Below, piece by piece: positions 39,491-48,493 of a stretch of DNA of 64,000 bases (position 1 is its first letter; every line of letters starts with the position of its first letter). A program made the translations under genes and the position numbers. A model generated the notes under the pieces. The model did not search any database, was not told the origin of the DNA, and saw nothing but the letters and a program-made list of their open reading frames with translations. The DNA is from Bacteroidota bacterium (lineage in GTDB: Bacteria > Bacteroidota > Rhodothermia > Rhodothermales > JANQRZ01), in contig JBCDKT010000002.1 of NCBI GenBank assembly GCA_038746285.1, forward strand, positions 62,001-126,000, read 5' to 3'.

Positions 39491-40555
39491 TCACCCAGGA
39501 ACGGCGACGAAGGCTAGAATCGTCTCCGGGTGCTTGTCGGTGGCGAGGAGGAAGCCGAGGTCGCCGAGCCGGGCGAGGCCTTCCCAGTTGCGCGCCGCGC
39601 CGTCGAGAAGCCGGAGCTGGACCGGCGGGCGCGCCGTCCGCACGATCCGGTCGCCGGCGACGCGGAACTCGACGAGCCGCTCGACGGTCGCCTGCCGCTG
39701 GTGCGTCGTCCCAGTTCCGAACCGCATCGCCAGCGAGTCAGGGCCGGGACGGAGCGTGGCGCGGTCGCCGGGATAGAAATAGTTGATGGCCCAGAAGCGC
39801 CCCTCGGCGTCGAGTGTCGTGGCGTCGGTGAGGCGGTACTCGAGCGTCGGCACGCCGAGCGAGTCGCGGAGGCCAAGCGCGGCGTCGAAGAGGTAGGCCT
39901 CGGGCACCGCGTTGACGGCGGCACCGTTGGCCTCCTGGAGCGCGACGATCCCGCGCGGCGTCGCGAGCAGCGTCTCGTAGCTCAGGTTGGCGACCCGCGC
40001 CTGCACCGGCAGCGCGACGAGCGACGGCGCGTTGAGCCGGACGCCGCCGAGCCGACCGTCCGGCGTGCGCTGCGCCGTGCCTTCAACGAGGTAGCCCTGC
40101 ATGGCCTCGCTCTTGGCAGACTCGATGGCGAGGTAGACCCGGTCGCCGCGGAAGGCAATCGCCTCGTAGCCCTCGTAGCCCTCGGCCTGTCCGGCCACGC
40201 CCGCCGTCTCGAACGGGACGAGCCGGGGCCGGAGCACGCCCCGGTAGCGTCGCTCGACGAATGCGACGAGGTCGGCCCGCGCCAGCACGCAGAGCGCGCC
40301 GGTCCGTCGCCCTTCACCCTCGGCGTCGAGCGTGTCCGACGCCGCCGAGAGGCGGCCGGGGTACTGCGGCAGGAGGACGAGATCGTCGCCGAACCAGGCG
40401 AGGCCGGAGAGTTCGGCGAGGGGTGCGGCGCAGGGGCCGGCGAGCGGGAGGCGCTGCACTTCGGCCTCGGCCGGTGCGGCCGGCGGCGGGTCGGCGCTGC
40501 GGCAGGCGGCGAGGGCGAGAAGAAAAACGAGAAGCAGGCGCATCGGCGTGGGCAT
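39491..40555 (-). CDS. Lipoprotein of unknown function, probable beta-propeller
   Basis: A 354-residue lipoprotein: the N-terminus has MRLLLVFLLALAACRS with the lipobox cysteine. Blocks such as LSGLAWFGDDLVLLPQYPGR, YEAIAFRGDRVYLAIES and NWEGLARLGDLGFLLATD recall the blades of SdiA-regulated or phytase-like propellers, where a conserved Glu precedes each strand. Catalytic residues cannot be assigned. Divergent from the type IX cargo gene; a TAGCTTCC box lies at 40563-40570. Confidence 0.55.
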   Translation of the reverse strand: MPTPMRLLLVFLLALAACRSADPPPAAPAEAEVQRLPLAGPCAAPLAELSGLAWFGDDLVLLPQYPGRLSAASDTLDAEGEGRRTGALCVLARADLVAFVERRYRGVLRPRLVPFETAGVAGQAEGYEGYEAIAFRGDRVYLAIESAKSEAMQGYLVEGTAQRTPDGRLGGVRLNAPSLVALPVQARVANLSYETLLATPRGIVALQEANGAAVNAVPEAYLFDAALGLRDSLGVPTLEYRLTDATTLDAEGRFWAINYFYPGDRATLRPGPDSLAMRFGTGTTHQRQATVERLVEFRVAGDRIVRTARPPVQLRLLDGAARNWEGLARLGDLGFLLATDKHPETILAFVAVPG

Positions 40556-40667
40556 GAGAAGCGGAAGCTACGACGCGGCCAGGGGCGATCTGGAACCGGA
40601 TGACCCAATCGGCGAGGGCGCGACGCATGACCCGGCAGCACACCTTCTTCCTCCATCCCAACGACTC

Positions 40668-43600
40668 ATGCGCGCTCTCCTCCTGACCCTCGCGCTCCTG
40701 CTGCCCACGGCAGCCTCGGCGCAGCTCAGCGGCACCTACACCATCGGCGGTGCCAGCCCCGACTACGCCACCATCAGCGAAGCCGTTAGCGACCTCGACG
40801 ACTTCGGCCTCGGCGGACCGGTGACCTTCCTGCTCCGGCCCGGCGTCTACAGCGATCAGATCAACCCCGGCGCACTCGGCACCTCGGCCACGAACACTTT
40901 TGAGATTCGCTCCGAGAACCCGAGCAACCGCGCCACAATCAAGGTCGACGCGACAGCCTCGGCCAACTACGTCTGGCGCATCAACAACACAAAGTTCGTG
41001 ACCTTCCGCGACATCGACTTCATCGAGGCCAACAACGATGCCTTCGGGCGCATCCTGGTCATCGAAGGCACGTCCTCTGACATTACCGTGGACGGCTGCA
41101 CCTTCTCGGGCCGTATCGGGGCCCTCACCGACAGCGGCTCGCTCGTCTGGGCGGACCCCAGTTCCCACGACAACCTCACGTTCACCGGCAACACGTTCAC
41201 TTCGGGCTACGGCGGGCTCGACCTAGACCAGTTTTTTACCCTTGGCAACAGTACGGGCCTGGACGTCATCGGCAACGTATTCGAAGACCAACTTAGATTC
41301 GGAGTAGACGTCACCAGTGGCGTGGACCAAACGACCCTCAGCGCGAACATGATCTCTTCGAGGCCAAACACAGATTTGTATACCGGGATCTTATTCAGCG
41401 GTACAGGCGAGATCACCGACAACGTAGTCGATGCTCAGAATAGGGCGCTGTTCGCTGGTGGCAGTACCACGGCACTCATCGCCAACAACTTCTTCGCGGT
41501 CGAGTCGAGCTCCGGCCTCGATGAAGGCGTAGACTTGACGGGAAGCGCAAGTGTAGACTTTTTCCATAACACGGTATACGTCTACGGCACGAGCGCTGGA
41601 CGCGCACTCAAAAGTGCTAGCACGTCTGGGGACGGATCAGATATCTCGATCCAGAACAACCTCTTGATCAACGAGACAGGCGGCCCTGCCCTCTCATTTC
41701 GCGTTAACGGCCCCTTTGCGGGAACGAGCGACTACAACGACCTCTTCACGACGGGGGACGTGCTGGTGGAAGACGACGGGGAGAGTTACTTAACCCTGGA
41801 CGACTACCAGGACGGCACCGACCTCGACCTGAACTCTGTCGCCGTCCCGGTGACGTTCGCCGACGCCCAGAGCGCCGACCTCCACCTCGCCGGAGGCTCC
41901 GTCAGCGACCCGGACCTGCTCGGCCTGCCCGTCGGCATCACCGAGGACATCGACGGCGACCCGCGCAGCGCTACGAGGCCGTACATGGGTGCCGACGAGG
42001 GCGAGGACCTCTCCCCGCTCGCAGGCACCTACTCGGTTGGCGTCCCCGGCCTCAGCGACTTCGACGATCCCTTCGAGGCGATTGCCGCGCTCAACGCGCG
42101 CGGCATCAGCGCGCCCGTGCTCTTCGACATCCTCGCCTTCGACTACACCGGGCAGGCCGTCATCGAGGACTTCGAGCGCGTCGGCGCGGCCGACGACCCG
42201 GTCACCTTCCGCGGCAACTTCATCGACCAGCCCGGCTTCCCGCGCCCGACGCTCCGCTACGCGGCTGCGGGCAGCGCCGATAACTACATCCTCCTCCTCG
42301 ACGGGGCCGACTTCGTGACCATCGAGCGCCTGGAGTTCGAGGCTACCGGCACCAACAACATCGGCCGCCTGATCGTCCTCGACGACGGCCCCGACGGCGA
42401 GGGCGTGGACGACCTCACGGTCCGCGACAACACCCTCGAAGGCATCGTGTGGGTCGGACCGGCCGGCAACCCCGGCGGGGCCGAACTCGTCGCCACGATC
42501 GACAACGCGACTGGCGGCCACGACCGCGCCCGCTTCACCGGCAACACGTTCATCGACGGCACCAACGGCCTCCGCCTCAGCCCGACCGACAACCCGGGGG
42601 CGCGCAACGAGGACGCCGAGGTTTCCGGCAACACGTTCACCGACCTCCGCAGCACGGCCATGTTCGCCCACGCCCCGGCCATCACCGTCCAGGGCAACAC
42701 GGTCACCTCCGACGAGGGCGGCGGCTTCCAGCTCTTCTACGGCGACGGCGGCTGCACGATCACCGAGAACCGGATCACGCTCGGCGTGCCGAGCTTCAAC
42801 GGGATCAACCTCCGCGTGGACGGCACCGAGGCCGAGCCGTGCCTGGTTGCCAACAACTTCGTCAGCGCCGACCGCCCGGTGCGGATCGACGGCGGGTCGA
42901 GCTTCGTCCGCGTGCTCCACAACACGCTCTTCTCGAAGGACGAGCGCGTGCTCTGGGTCCCGAACGCGAGCGACGTGACGGTGCTCAACAACATCCTCTA
43001 CCACAGCGCGGGCGGCTTCGCCTTCGAGGCGAGCGCGAGCGCCATCGCCGAGGCCGACCACAATGCCCTCTTCACGACTGGCAGTTCGCTCGCCCGGATC
43101 AGCAGCGTGAACTACACTGACCTCGCCGCCTACCAGGCGGGCACCGGCTTCGGAGCCAACTCCGTCTCGAAGACCGTCACCTTCGCCGATGCCCCCGGCG
43201 GCGACCTCCACCTCACCGGCTCGTCCGACGGCGACGACGACCTCGGCGGCACGCCGCTCGCGGAGGTCCCGACCGACATCGACGGGGAGGACCGGGGCAC
43301 CCCGCCCTACATGGGGGCCGACGAAGCCTCCGCCCTCACGCCCCCCGCCAACTTCGACCTCGTCGCCGCCGCCACCAGCCCACTCACCGTCGCCCCCGGC
43401 GGCTCGGTCTCGTTCGACTACACGATCGCCAACAACACCGCCAACCCCGCCACCGGCGACCTCTGGTTCGCCGCCAGCCCCGGCGGCTTCGACGGGATCA
43501 TCGTCTCCGGCACGCTGCCGGGCGGCCAGACCTTCAGCGGCAGCTACACCCAGCCCGTGCCCGGCTTCACGCCGCCGGGGACGTACGCCTACGACCTCAA

Positions 43601-44033
43601 CATCGGCAACTTCCCCAACCTGATCGTGGACACGGAGACGTTCACCGTGACGGTGACCGGCGCGGCGCGCGAGGGCGGGGCCGAGGCGTGGGCGGTGACC
43701 GAGGCGACGCCGTGGCCGACGTTCGAGGAGGCCGAGGGTGAGCTGGAGGCGGCGTCGGAGGCGCTGCCGTCCGAGTTCGCGCTGGCGGCGGCGTACCCGA
43801 ACCCGTTCACGCGCTCGGCGACGGTGGGCTTCGCGCTGCCGGAGGCGGCGTCGGTGCGGGTGTCGGTCTACGACGTGCTGGGGCGCGAGGTGGCGGTGCT
43901 GGTGGACGCGCCGCTGGAGGCGGGTCGTCACGCGGTGCAGCTGGAGGCGGGGAGGCTGGCCTCGGGGGTGTACCTGGTGCGGATGGTGGCGGGTGGGTAC
44001 GCGGCGGTGGAGCGGGTGACGCTGGCGCGCTGA
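40668..44033 (+). CDS. Secreted beta-helix protein with type IX sorting domain
   Basis: A 1121-residue exported protein. The signal peptide is MRALLLTLALLLPTAASAQ. The first part has a repeated start motif (TYTIGGASPDYATISEAVSD, then TYSVGVPGLSDFDDPFEAI) and runs of short N-rich beta-helix coils (for example ITVDGCTFSG, FTGNTFTSGY, LIANNFF). A domain with TSPLTVAPGGSVSFDY (about residues 900-1000) is shared with the next protein. The C-terminus (AYPNPF, VYDVLGREVAVL, GVYLVRM) is a type A type IX sorting domain, so it is secreted across the outer membrane. Base use changes inside the gene: A/T-richer near 41230-41790 and G-ending codons after about 43640. Confidence 0.88.
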   Translation: MRALLLTLALLLPTAASAQLSGTYTIGGASPDYATISEAVSDLDDFGLGGPVTFLLRPGVYSDQINPGALGTSATNTFEIRSENPSNRATIKVDATASANYVWRINNTKFVTFRDIDFIEANNDAFGRILVIEGTSSDITVDGCTFSGRIGALTDSGSLVWADPSSHDNLTFTGNTFTSGYGGLDLDQFFTLGNSTGLDVIGNVFEDQLRFGVDVTSGVDQTTLSANMISSRPNTDLYTGILFSGTGEITDNVVDAQNRALFAGGSTTALIANNFFAVESSSGLDEGVDLTGSASVDFFHNTVYVYGTSAGRALKSASTSGDGSDISIQNNLLINETGGPALSFRVNGPFAGTSDYNDLFTTGDVLVEDDGESYLTLDDYQDGTDLDLNSVAVPVTFADAQSADLHLAGGSVSDPDLLGLPVGITEDIDGDPRSATRPYMGADEGEDLSPLAGTYSVGVPGLSDFDDPFEAIAALNARGISAPVLFDILAFDYTGQAVIEDFERVGAADDPVTFRGNFIDQPGFPRPTLRYAAAGSADNYILLLDGADFVTIERLEFEATGTNNIGRLIVLDDGPDGEGVDDLTVRDNTLEGIVWVGPAGNPGGAELVATIDNATGGHDRARFTGNTFIDGTNGLRLSPTDNPGARNEDAEVSGNTFTDLRSTAMFAHAPAITVQGNTVTSDEGGGFQLFYGDGGCTITENRITLGVPSFNGINLRVDGTEAEPCLVANNFVSADRPVRIDGGSSFVRVLHNTLFSKDERVLWVPNASDVTVLNNILYHSAGGFAFEASASAIAEADHNALFTTGSSLARISSVNYTDLAAYQAGTGFGANSVSKTVTFADAPGGDLHLTGSSDGDDDLGGTPLAEVPTDIDGEDRGTPPYMGADEASALTPPANFDLVAAATSPLTVAPGGSVSFDYTIANNTANPATGDLWFAASPGGFDGIIVSGTLPGGQTFSGSYTQPVPGFTPPGTYAYDLNIGNFPNLIVDTETFTVTVTGAAREGGAEAWAVTEATPWPTFEEAEGELEAASEALPSEFALAAAYPNPFTRSATVGFALPEAASVRVSVYDVLGREVAVLVDAPLEAGRHAVQLEAGRLASGVYLVRMVAGGYAAVERVTLAR

Positions 44034-44056
44034 CGGTGTCTGCGCTTCGCTGCCGG

Positions 44057-44097
44057 GCGTCCCGCCGAGCGCGCACGAGCGTGCCTCGGCGGGACGC
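44057..44097 (+). terminator. Strong hairpin after the beta-helix gene
   Basis: GCGTCCCGCCGAG at 44057-44069 pairs perfectly with CTCGGCGGGACGC at 44085-44097 (13 bp); the loop itself contains GCAC/GTGC. It begins 24 bp after the stop codon. No T-tract follows, so it may stabilise the message or act with other factors. Confidence 0.55.
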
Positions 44098-44210
44098 GCC
44101 CGCGTTGGGGCGGGCTAACAGAAAAGCCATAGGCGACAGTGCGAATGCGCCAAGCATCCGTCGTATAATGGGCACCTTGTCTGGTCCTTCCCCTTTGCCT
44201 CCCCTACGCC

Positions 44211-45491
44211 ATGCAACGTTCCCTCCTTCTCGCCCTCGGGCTGCTCCTGCTTGCGACCCCTGCCTCGGCCCAGGTCACGGTCGGCCAGTCCGATGACTTC
44301 CAGGACGGCACGACGCAGGACTGGCGCAACGGCCGCAACACGCCCGACGTCTCGAACGTCGCCACCGGGGGCCCGGACGGCGCGGGCGATAGCTACCTCC
44401 AGGTCGTCGCCGACGGCAGCTTCATCGCGGGCCGGCTCGCGGTCTTCAACGACGAGCAATGGAGCGGCGACTTCACGGCGGCCGGCGTCACTTCGGTCAC
44501 CGTGGACCTCAACAACACCGGGGCCAACGACCTCGTGATCCGGCTGTGGATCGAGAACAACTTCGCCGGCCCCGGCGACGGCGACGTGGTCTCGACCGAC
44601 GGCGTCTCGCTCCCGGCCGGCAGCGGCTGGCAGTCGTTCACGTTCTCGGTGCTGCCGGAGGACCTCACCCCGCTCGGCGCGACGAGCGCCGGCGACGTCC
44701 TCACCAACGTACGGCGCTTCCGCTTCTACCACGGACCGACGGCGACGGCCCCCGGTCCCAACATCGTCGCCGAACTCGGCCTCGACAACATCACCGCCGA
44801 CGGCGCGGCCGGCCCGAACTTCGACCTCACGGCGACCAACACCTCGCCGCTCTCGACGGCTCCGGGCGGCTCGGTCTCGTTCGACTACACGGTCACCAAC
44901 AACACCTCGAACGCGGCCACCGGCGACGTTTGGTTCACGGCCAGCCCCGGCGGGCAGCGCGGGATCATCCGCTCCGGCACGCTCCCGGCGGGCCAGACCG
45001 TGAGCGCCAGCTTCACGCAGCCCGTCCCGGGCAACGCCCCGCCCGGCATCTACACCTACACCATCAACCTCGGCCAATTCCCGAACGCCGTCGTGGACTC
45101 GGAGAGCTTCGCGCTCATCGTGGCGGCAGCCCGCTCGGCCCCCGGTGCGCCGCTGGCGTGGGCCGTGACCGACGCTGCCCCCTGGTCCGTAGTCGAGGTC
45201 CCAGCTGCGCAGTCTGCCGCGACGCCCGAGCGGTTCGCACTGCACGCGGCCTACCCGAACCCGTTTGAGACTGCTACGTCGCTCGGCTTCGACGTGCCGG
45301 AGGCGACGAGCCTGAACGTGACCGTCTACGACGTACTCGGGCGCGAGGTCGCCGTCCTCCTCGACCGGACCGTCGAGGCGGGCCGGCACACCGTGCGTCT
45401 CGATGGAGCCGGGCTGTCGCGCGGGGTCTACCTCGTCCGTCTCCAGGCGGGCGCGGTCTCCCAGGTCCGCCGCGTCACCCTCGTGCGGTAG
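44211..45491 (+). CDS. Secreted protein with type IX sorting domain, paralogue of preceding C-terminal part
   Basis: A 426-residue exported protein with signal peptide MQRSLLLALGLLLLATPASAQ. Residues 22-200 form a beta-sandwich-like domain (DDFQDGTTQDWRNG, SVTVDLNNTGANDLVIRLWI) typical of carbohydrate- or surface-binding modules. The next part (TSPLSTAPGGSVSFDYTVTN, ASPGGQRGIIRSGTLPAGQT) is clearly homologous to the domain before the sorting signal of the beta-helix protein upstream. The C-terminus has AYPNPF, VYDVLGREVAVLL and GVYLVRL, a type IX sorting domain. Function unknown. Confidence 0.82.
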   Translation: MQRSLLLALGLLLLATPASAQVTVGQSDDFQDGTTQDWRNGRNTPDVSNVATGGPDGAGDSYLQVVADGSFIAGRLAVFNDEQWSGDFTAAGVTSVTVDLNNTGANDLVIRLWIENNFAGPGDGDVVSTDGVSLPAGSGWQSFTFSVLPEDLTPLGATSAGDVLTNVRRFRFYHGPTATAPGPNIVAELGLDNITADGAAGPNFDLTATNTSPLSTAPGGSVSFDYTVTNNTSNAATGDVWFTASPGGQRGIIRSGTLPAGQTVSASFTQPVPGNAPPGIYTYTINLGQFPNAVVDSESFALIVAAARSAPGAPLAWAVTDAAPWSVVEVPAAQSAATPERFALHAAYPNPFETATSLGFDVPEATSLNVTVYDVLGREVAVLLDRTVEAGRHTVRLDGAGLSRGVYLVRLQAGAVSQVRRVTLVR

Positions 45492-45503
45492 CTCCTGACC
45501 TTC

Positions 45504-46604
45504 ATGCCCGTGCCTCTCCTTGCTCTGGTTGCGCTGCTGCTCACCGCCTCGGTGGCCGCCGCGCAGCCGGAGCAAGTCGTTTTATTCCCCGGCCAGACCG
45601 GGGCCACGCTGCGCGCCTCGCTCGTGGCCGACTACAAACCGGCGTCGGTGCTCTCCGAGGCAGCCGGTAAGGACCGGATGTACGACACCGTCTGGGCCAC
45701 GGAGGTCGAAGGCGAAGAGGGCGTGGTCGGGGTCTACACCGGCTTCTTCGTGCCGTTCGACTGCCAGCCGTCGTGCGACCCGAGCCAGGACGTGTTCAAC
45801 GCCGGCAGCGAGAACACGCAGGGGATCAACCAGGAGCACGTCTGGCCCCGCGCCGAGGGGGCCGGCAGCGGCAACGCCGAGCGCGACCTCCACCACCTCG
45901 CGCCCACCTTCGTCCGCGCCAACGCCGACCGCGGCACCCTCCCCTTCGCCGAAATCGACGACGTCCAGACTGACGACTGGTACATCGAGAACACGGTTAC
46001 CGGCACGCGGCCGACCGAGAACCTCGACGCCTACAGCGAGCGCAACCGGGGGACGGCCTTCGAGCCACGCGAGGGCTTCAAGGGCGACGTGGCCCGGGCG
46101 ATGGTGTATTTCTACACGATGTACGAGGCCCAGGCCGACGACGCATTCTGGGCGCAGCAGCACGATACCTTCCTCCGCTGGCACGAACTCGACAGAACCG
46201 ATCAGGCCGAGTACGACCGCACCTTCGTAATCGCGGGCTTCCAGGGCGACCGCCCCAACCCGTTCGTGCTCGACTCGACGCTCGTCCGCCGCGCCTTCTT
46301 CCCGCCCATCGTCAGCACTGAGGCTGCCGTGCCCGAAGGTGGGTTCAGCCTCTCCCCCGCTTCGCCCAACCCGTTCGCCTCGGCCACGCGCTTCACGCTC
46401 ACCGTCGGCCGGCCGCAGCCGGTCCGCGTCGAGGTCTTCGACGTGCTCGGCCGCCGCATGGCCCTCCTGCACGACGGTCCCGTCAGTGCCGGCGCTCCGC
46501 TCCGTCTGAGGCTGGAAGCGGGCACGCTGCCGCCGGGGCTGTACCTCTACCGCGCCACCGGTGAGACGGTCCAGGCCACGCGCCGCGTCACACTCGCGCG
46601 GTAG
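45504..46604 (+). CDS. Secreted endonuclease I with type IX sorting domain
   Basis: A 366-residue exported nuclease. After the signal peptide (VPLLALVALLLTASVAAAQ) comes an endonuclease I beta-beta-alpha-metal domain: NQEHVWPRAEGAGSGNAERD with the catalytic His, followed by LHHLAPTFVRANADRG with the conserved Asn and Arg. Such enzymes cut DNA outside the cell for nutrient use or biofilm release. The C-terminus (SPASPNPFASATRF, VFDVLGRRMALL, PGLYLYRATG) is a type IX sorting domain. It starts 12 bp after the previous gene stops and probably shares its transcript. Confidence 0.9.
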   Translation: MPVPLLALVALLLTASVAAAQPEQVVLFPGQTGATLRASLVADYKPASVLSEAAGKDRMYDTVWATEVEGEEGVVGVYTGFFVPFDCQPSCDPSQDVFNAGSENTQGINQEHVWPRAEGAGSGNAERDLHHLAPTFVRANADRGTLPFAEIDDVQTDDWYIENTVTGTRPTENLDAYSERNRGTAFEPREGFKGDVARAMVYFYTMYEAQADDAFWAQQHDTFLRWHELDRTDQAEYDRTFVIAGFQGDRPNPFVLDSTLVRRAFFPPIVSTEAAVPEGGFSLSPASPNPFASATRFTLTVGRPQPVRVEVFDVLGRRMALLHDGPVSAGAPLRLRLEAGTLPPGLYLYRATGETVQATRRVTLAR

Positions 46605-46625
46605 TCCAGACCCGACGTATTCCCC

Positions 46626-48173
46626 CTATTTCTCCACTAGCACCTCGCCCGTCATTGCCTCAGGCACGGGGACGCCCATCAGAGTCAGGATCGTCGGGGC
46701 GATATCGCCGAGCTTGCCGGGGCGAATCGACCCGCCGAAGCCGTCGCGGAGGATGAGGTGCGGGACGAGGGCCGTCGTGTGGGCCGTGTGCGGACTGCCG
46801 TCGGGGTTCCTGAGCTTGTCGGCGTTGCCGTGGTCGGCGATGATCTGGACGGTGTAGCCCTCGGCCTGCGCGGCCTCGACCACCACCTTCGCCGCCGCGT
46901 CTACGGCCTCGACCGCCCGGACCGCCGCCTCGAAGACGCCGGTGTGGCCGACCATGTCGGGGTTGGCGAAGTTGAGGACGACGAGGTCGGGGCGGTCCGT
47001 GCGCAGCGCCTCGGCGACCGCCTCGGCGAGCGGGGCGGCGCTCATCTCGGGCTGGAGGTCGTAGGTCGGGACCTTCGGGCTCGGGACGAGGATGCGCTGC
47101 TCGCCCTCGAACGGGGCCTCGCGCCCGCCGGAGAAGAAGTAGGTGACGTGCGGGTACTTCTCCGTCTCGGCAGCCCGGAGCTGCGTCAGCCCCGCCTTCG
47201 CCACCACCTCGCCGAGCGTGTCGGTGAGGTTGACCTTCGGAAAGGCGATGGGGAGGTCGAACGCCTCGTCGTAGGGCGTGAAGGTGACGTAGCGCAGGTC
47301 GAGCGGGCGGTTGCCCGGCGTGCCACGCTCGAAGTGGTTGAACGCCTCGTCGGTGAAGGCGCGCGTGAGTTGGCGGGCGCGGTCGGCGCGGAAGTTGAAA
47401 AAAACGACGGCGTCGCCATCCGCAACCGGCGGCGTGCCTCGGATGCGGATCGGCTCGACGAACTCGTCGGTGACGCCCTTCGCGTAGCTTGCCTCCAGCG
47501 CTTCGGCAGGGTCGTCGAACACGTCGCTGGCGAAGTCGCTGGTGCACGCCGCCGCGAGGAGACAGTAGCCGATCTTGGTCCGCTCCCAGCGGTTGTCGCG
47601 GTCCATCGCAAAGTAGCGCCCGACGACGGTGCCGATCCGCCCGACGCCGATGGCTTCGGCCTGCTGCTGAAACTGCCGGACGTAGCGCGCGCCGCCCTGC
47701 GGGTCGGTGTCGCGCCCGTCGGTGAAGGCATGAACGACGACCTGCTCCGGCCCGAGGCCTCCGTGCTTGGCGAGGTTGAGGAGCGCGTAGAGGTGCCGGA
47801 GGTGGGAGTGCACCCCGCCGTCGGAGAACAGCCCGATCAAGTGCAGCACCGACCCGTTCTCCTTCGCATGGCGGGCGGCGGCGGCGGCCTCCTCGTTCCC
47901 GAGAAACGCGCCGTCCGCGATGTCTTGGTCGATCCGCGTGATCTCCTGGTAGACCACGCGCCCCGCGCCGAGGTTCGTGTGCCCGACCTCGGAATTGCCC
48001 ATCTGCCCCTCCGGCAGCCCGACCGCCAGCCCGGACGCGTCGAGCGTCGAGCGGGGGTAGGTGTCGAAGAGGTAGTCGAGAAACGGCGTCTCGGCCGCGT
48101 CGATGGCGGAGACGGACGGGTCTTCGGCGATGCCGTAGCCGTCGAGGATGAGGAGGAGGTGTCGGCGAGGCAC
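46626..48173 (-). CDS. gpmI: Cofactor-independent phosphoglycerate mutase
   Basis: Interconverts 3- and 2-phosphoglycerate in glycolysis; two-manganese enzyme. The GTG at 48173 gives 515 residues, the normal size, and begins VPRRHLLLILDGYG with the metal-binding Asp. The catalytic serine lies in QMGNSEVGHTNLGAG, and other metal ligands in NFANPDMVGHTG and ADHGNADKL. An open frame continues upstream through four 15-bp repeats (reading STVSP units), but these are non-coding leader. The promoter box TACCTTCG lies upstream of the repeats, so the repeats fall in the 5' untranslated region. Confidence 0.93.
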   Translation of the reverse strand: MPRRHLLLILDGYGIAEDPSVSAIDAAETPFLDYLFDTYPRSTLDASGLAVGLPEGQMGNSEVGHTNLGAGRVVYQEITRIDQDIADGAFLGNEEAAAAARHAKENGSVLHLIGLFSDGGVHSHLRHLYALLNLAKHGGLGPEQVVVHAFTDGRDTDPQGGARYVRQFQQQAEAIGVGRIGTVVGRYFAMDRDNRWERTKIGYCLLAAACTSDFASDVFDDPAEALEASYAKGVTDEFVEPIRIRGTPPVADGDAVVFFNFRADRARQLTRAFTDEAFNHFERGTPGNRPLDLRYVTFTPYDEAFDLPIAFPKVNLTDTLGEVVAKAGLTQLRAAETEKYPHVTYFFSGGREAPFEGEQRILVPSPKVPTYDLQPEMSAAPLAEAVAEALRTDRPDLVVLNFANPDMVGHTGVFEAAVRAVEAVDAAAKVVVEAAQAEGYTVQIIADHGNADKLRNPDGSPHTAHTTALVPHLILRDGFGGSIRPGKLGDIAPTILTLMGVPVPEAMTGEVLVEK

Positions 48174-48180
48174 GAGGAGC

Positions 48181-48240
48181 GGTGAGACGGTGGACGGTGA
48201 GACGGTGGACGGTGAGACGGTGGACGGTGAGACGGTGGAC
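48181..48240 (-). repeat. Four perfect 15-bp tandem repeats in the gpmI leader
   Basis: The unit GGTGAGACGGTGGAC is repeated exactly four times, followed by a partial GGTGAG. It lies between the gpmI promoter box (48247-48254) and the GTG start, ending seven bases before the start. As a 15-bp unit it keeps frame, so changes in number could not shift an extended reading frame. Confidence 0.9.
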
Positions 48241-48246
48241 GGTGAG

Positions 48247-48254
48247 CGAAGGTA
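48247..48254 (-). promoter_or_regulatory. -7-like box for gpmI
   Basis: TACCTTCG on the minus strand, 73 bp before the GTG; the intervening leader is the tandem repeat. Confidence 0.45.
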
Positions 48255-48271
48255 CGGGGCGGGGCCTTCGG

Positions 48272-48426
48272 CGTGGAGGGCAGGGAGAGTAGGAGGGAAA
48301 GGGTGAGCAGGAGAACCGGTGAGACGCCTCGGCGCGGAGAGCAGCGGGCTTCGTAATTTTCTCAGCTTTCCTATGCTCTTCCGCTCTTCCGCTCTTCCGC
48401 TCTTCCGCTCTTCCGCTCTTCCGCTG
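48272..48426 (+). repeat. Purine/core/pyrimidine element, copy D
   Basis: A purine-rich part (48272-48316), a core with GGCGCGGAGAGCAGCGGGCT and TTCGTAATTTTCTCAGCTTT, and a right arm of six CTCTTCCG units (48376-48423). The core matches the other copies less closely and the right-arm unit differs, but order and spacing are kept. With the gpmI leader repeats it fills the 320-bp gap 48174-48493; nothing else is seen there. Confidence 0.6.
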
Positions 48427-48493
48427 CGAGCCGCTACCGGCCGAAATCTCGTATTAGACATAGCCCCCCTCCTTCCCCACTCGCCAGCCTGCC

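Noticed and set aside
39187-39494. Open frames through the tandem arms reading VWECGSVG or IRPSAHPP repeats
   Set aside because: All three frames stay open because an 8-bp unit lacks stops; the peptides are by-products of the repeat, not proteins.
41790-43931. Long minus-strand frame opposite the beta-helix gene
   Set aside because: Composition of an antisense shadow; the plus strand has signal peptide, repeats and sorting domain.
48174-48461. N-terminal extension of GpmI through the 15-bp repeats
   Set aside because: The family N-terminus starts at the GTG at 48173 and the promoter-like box lies between repeats and the far upstream start.
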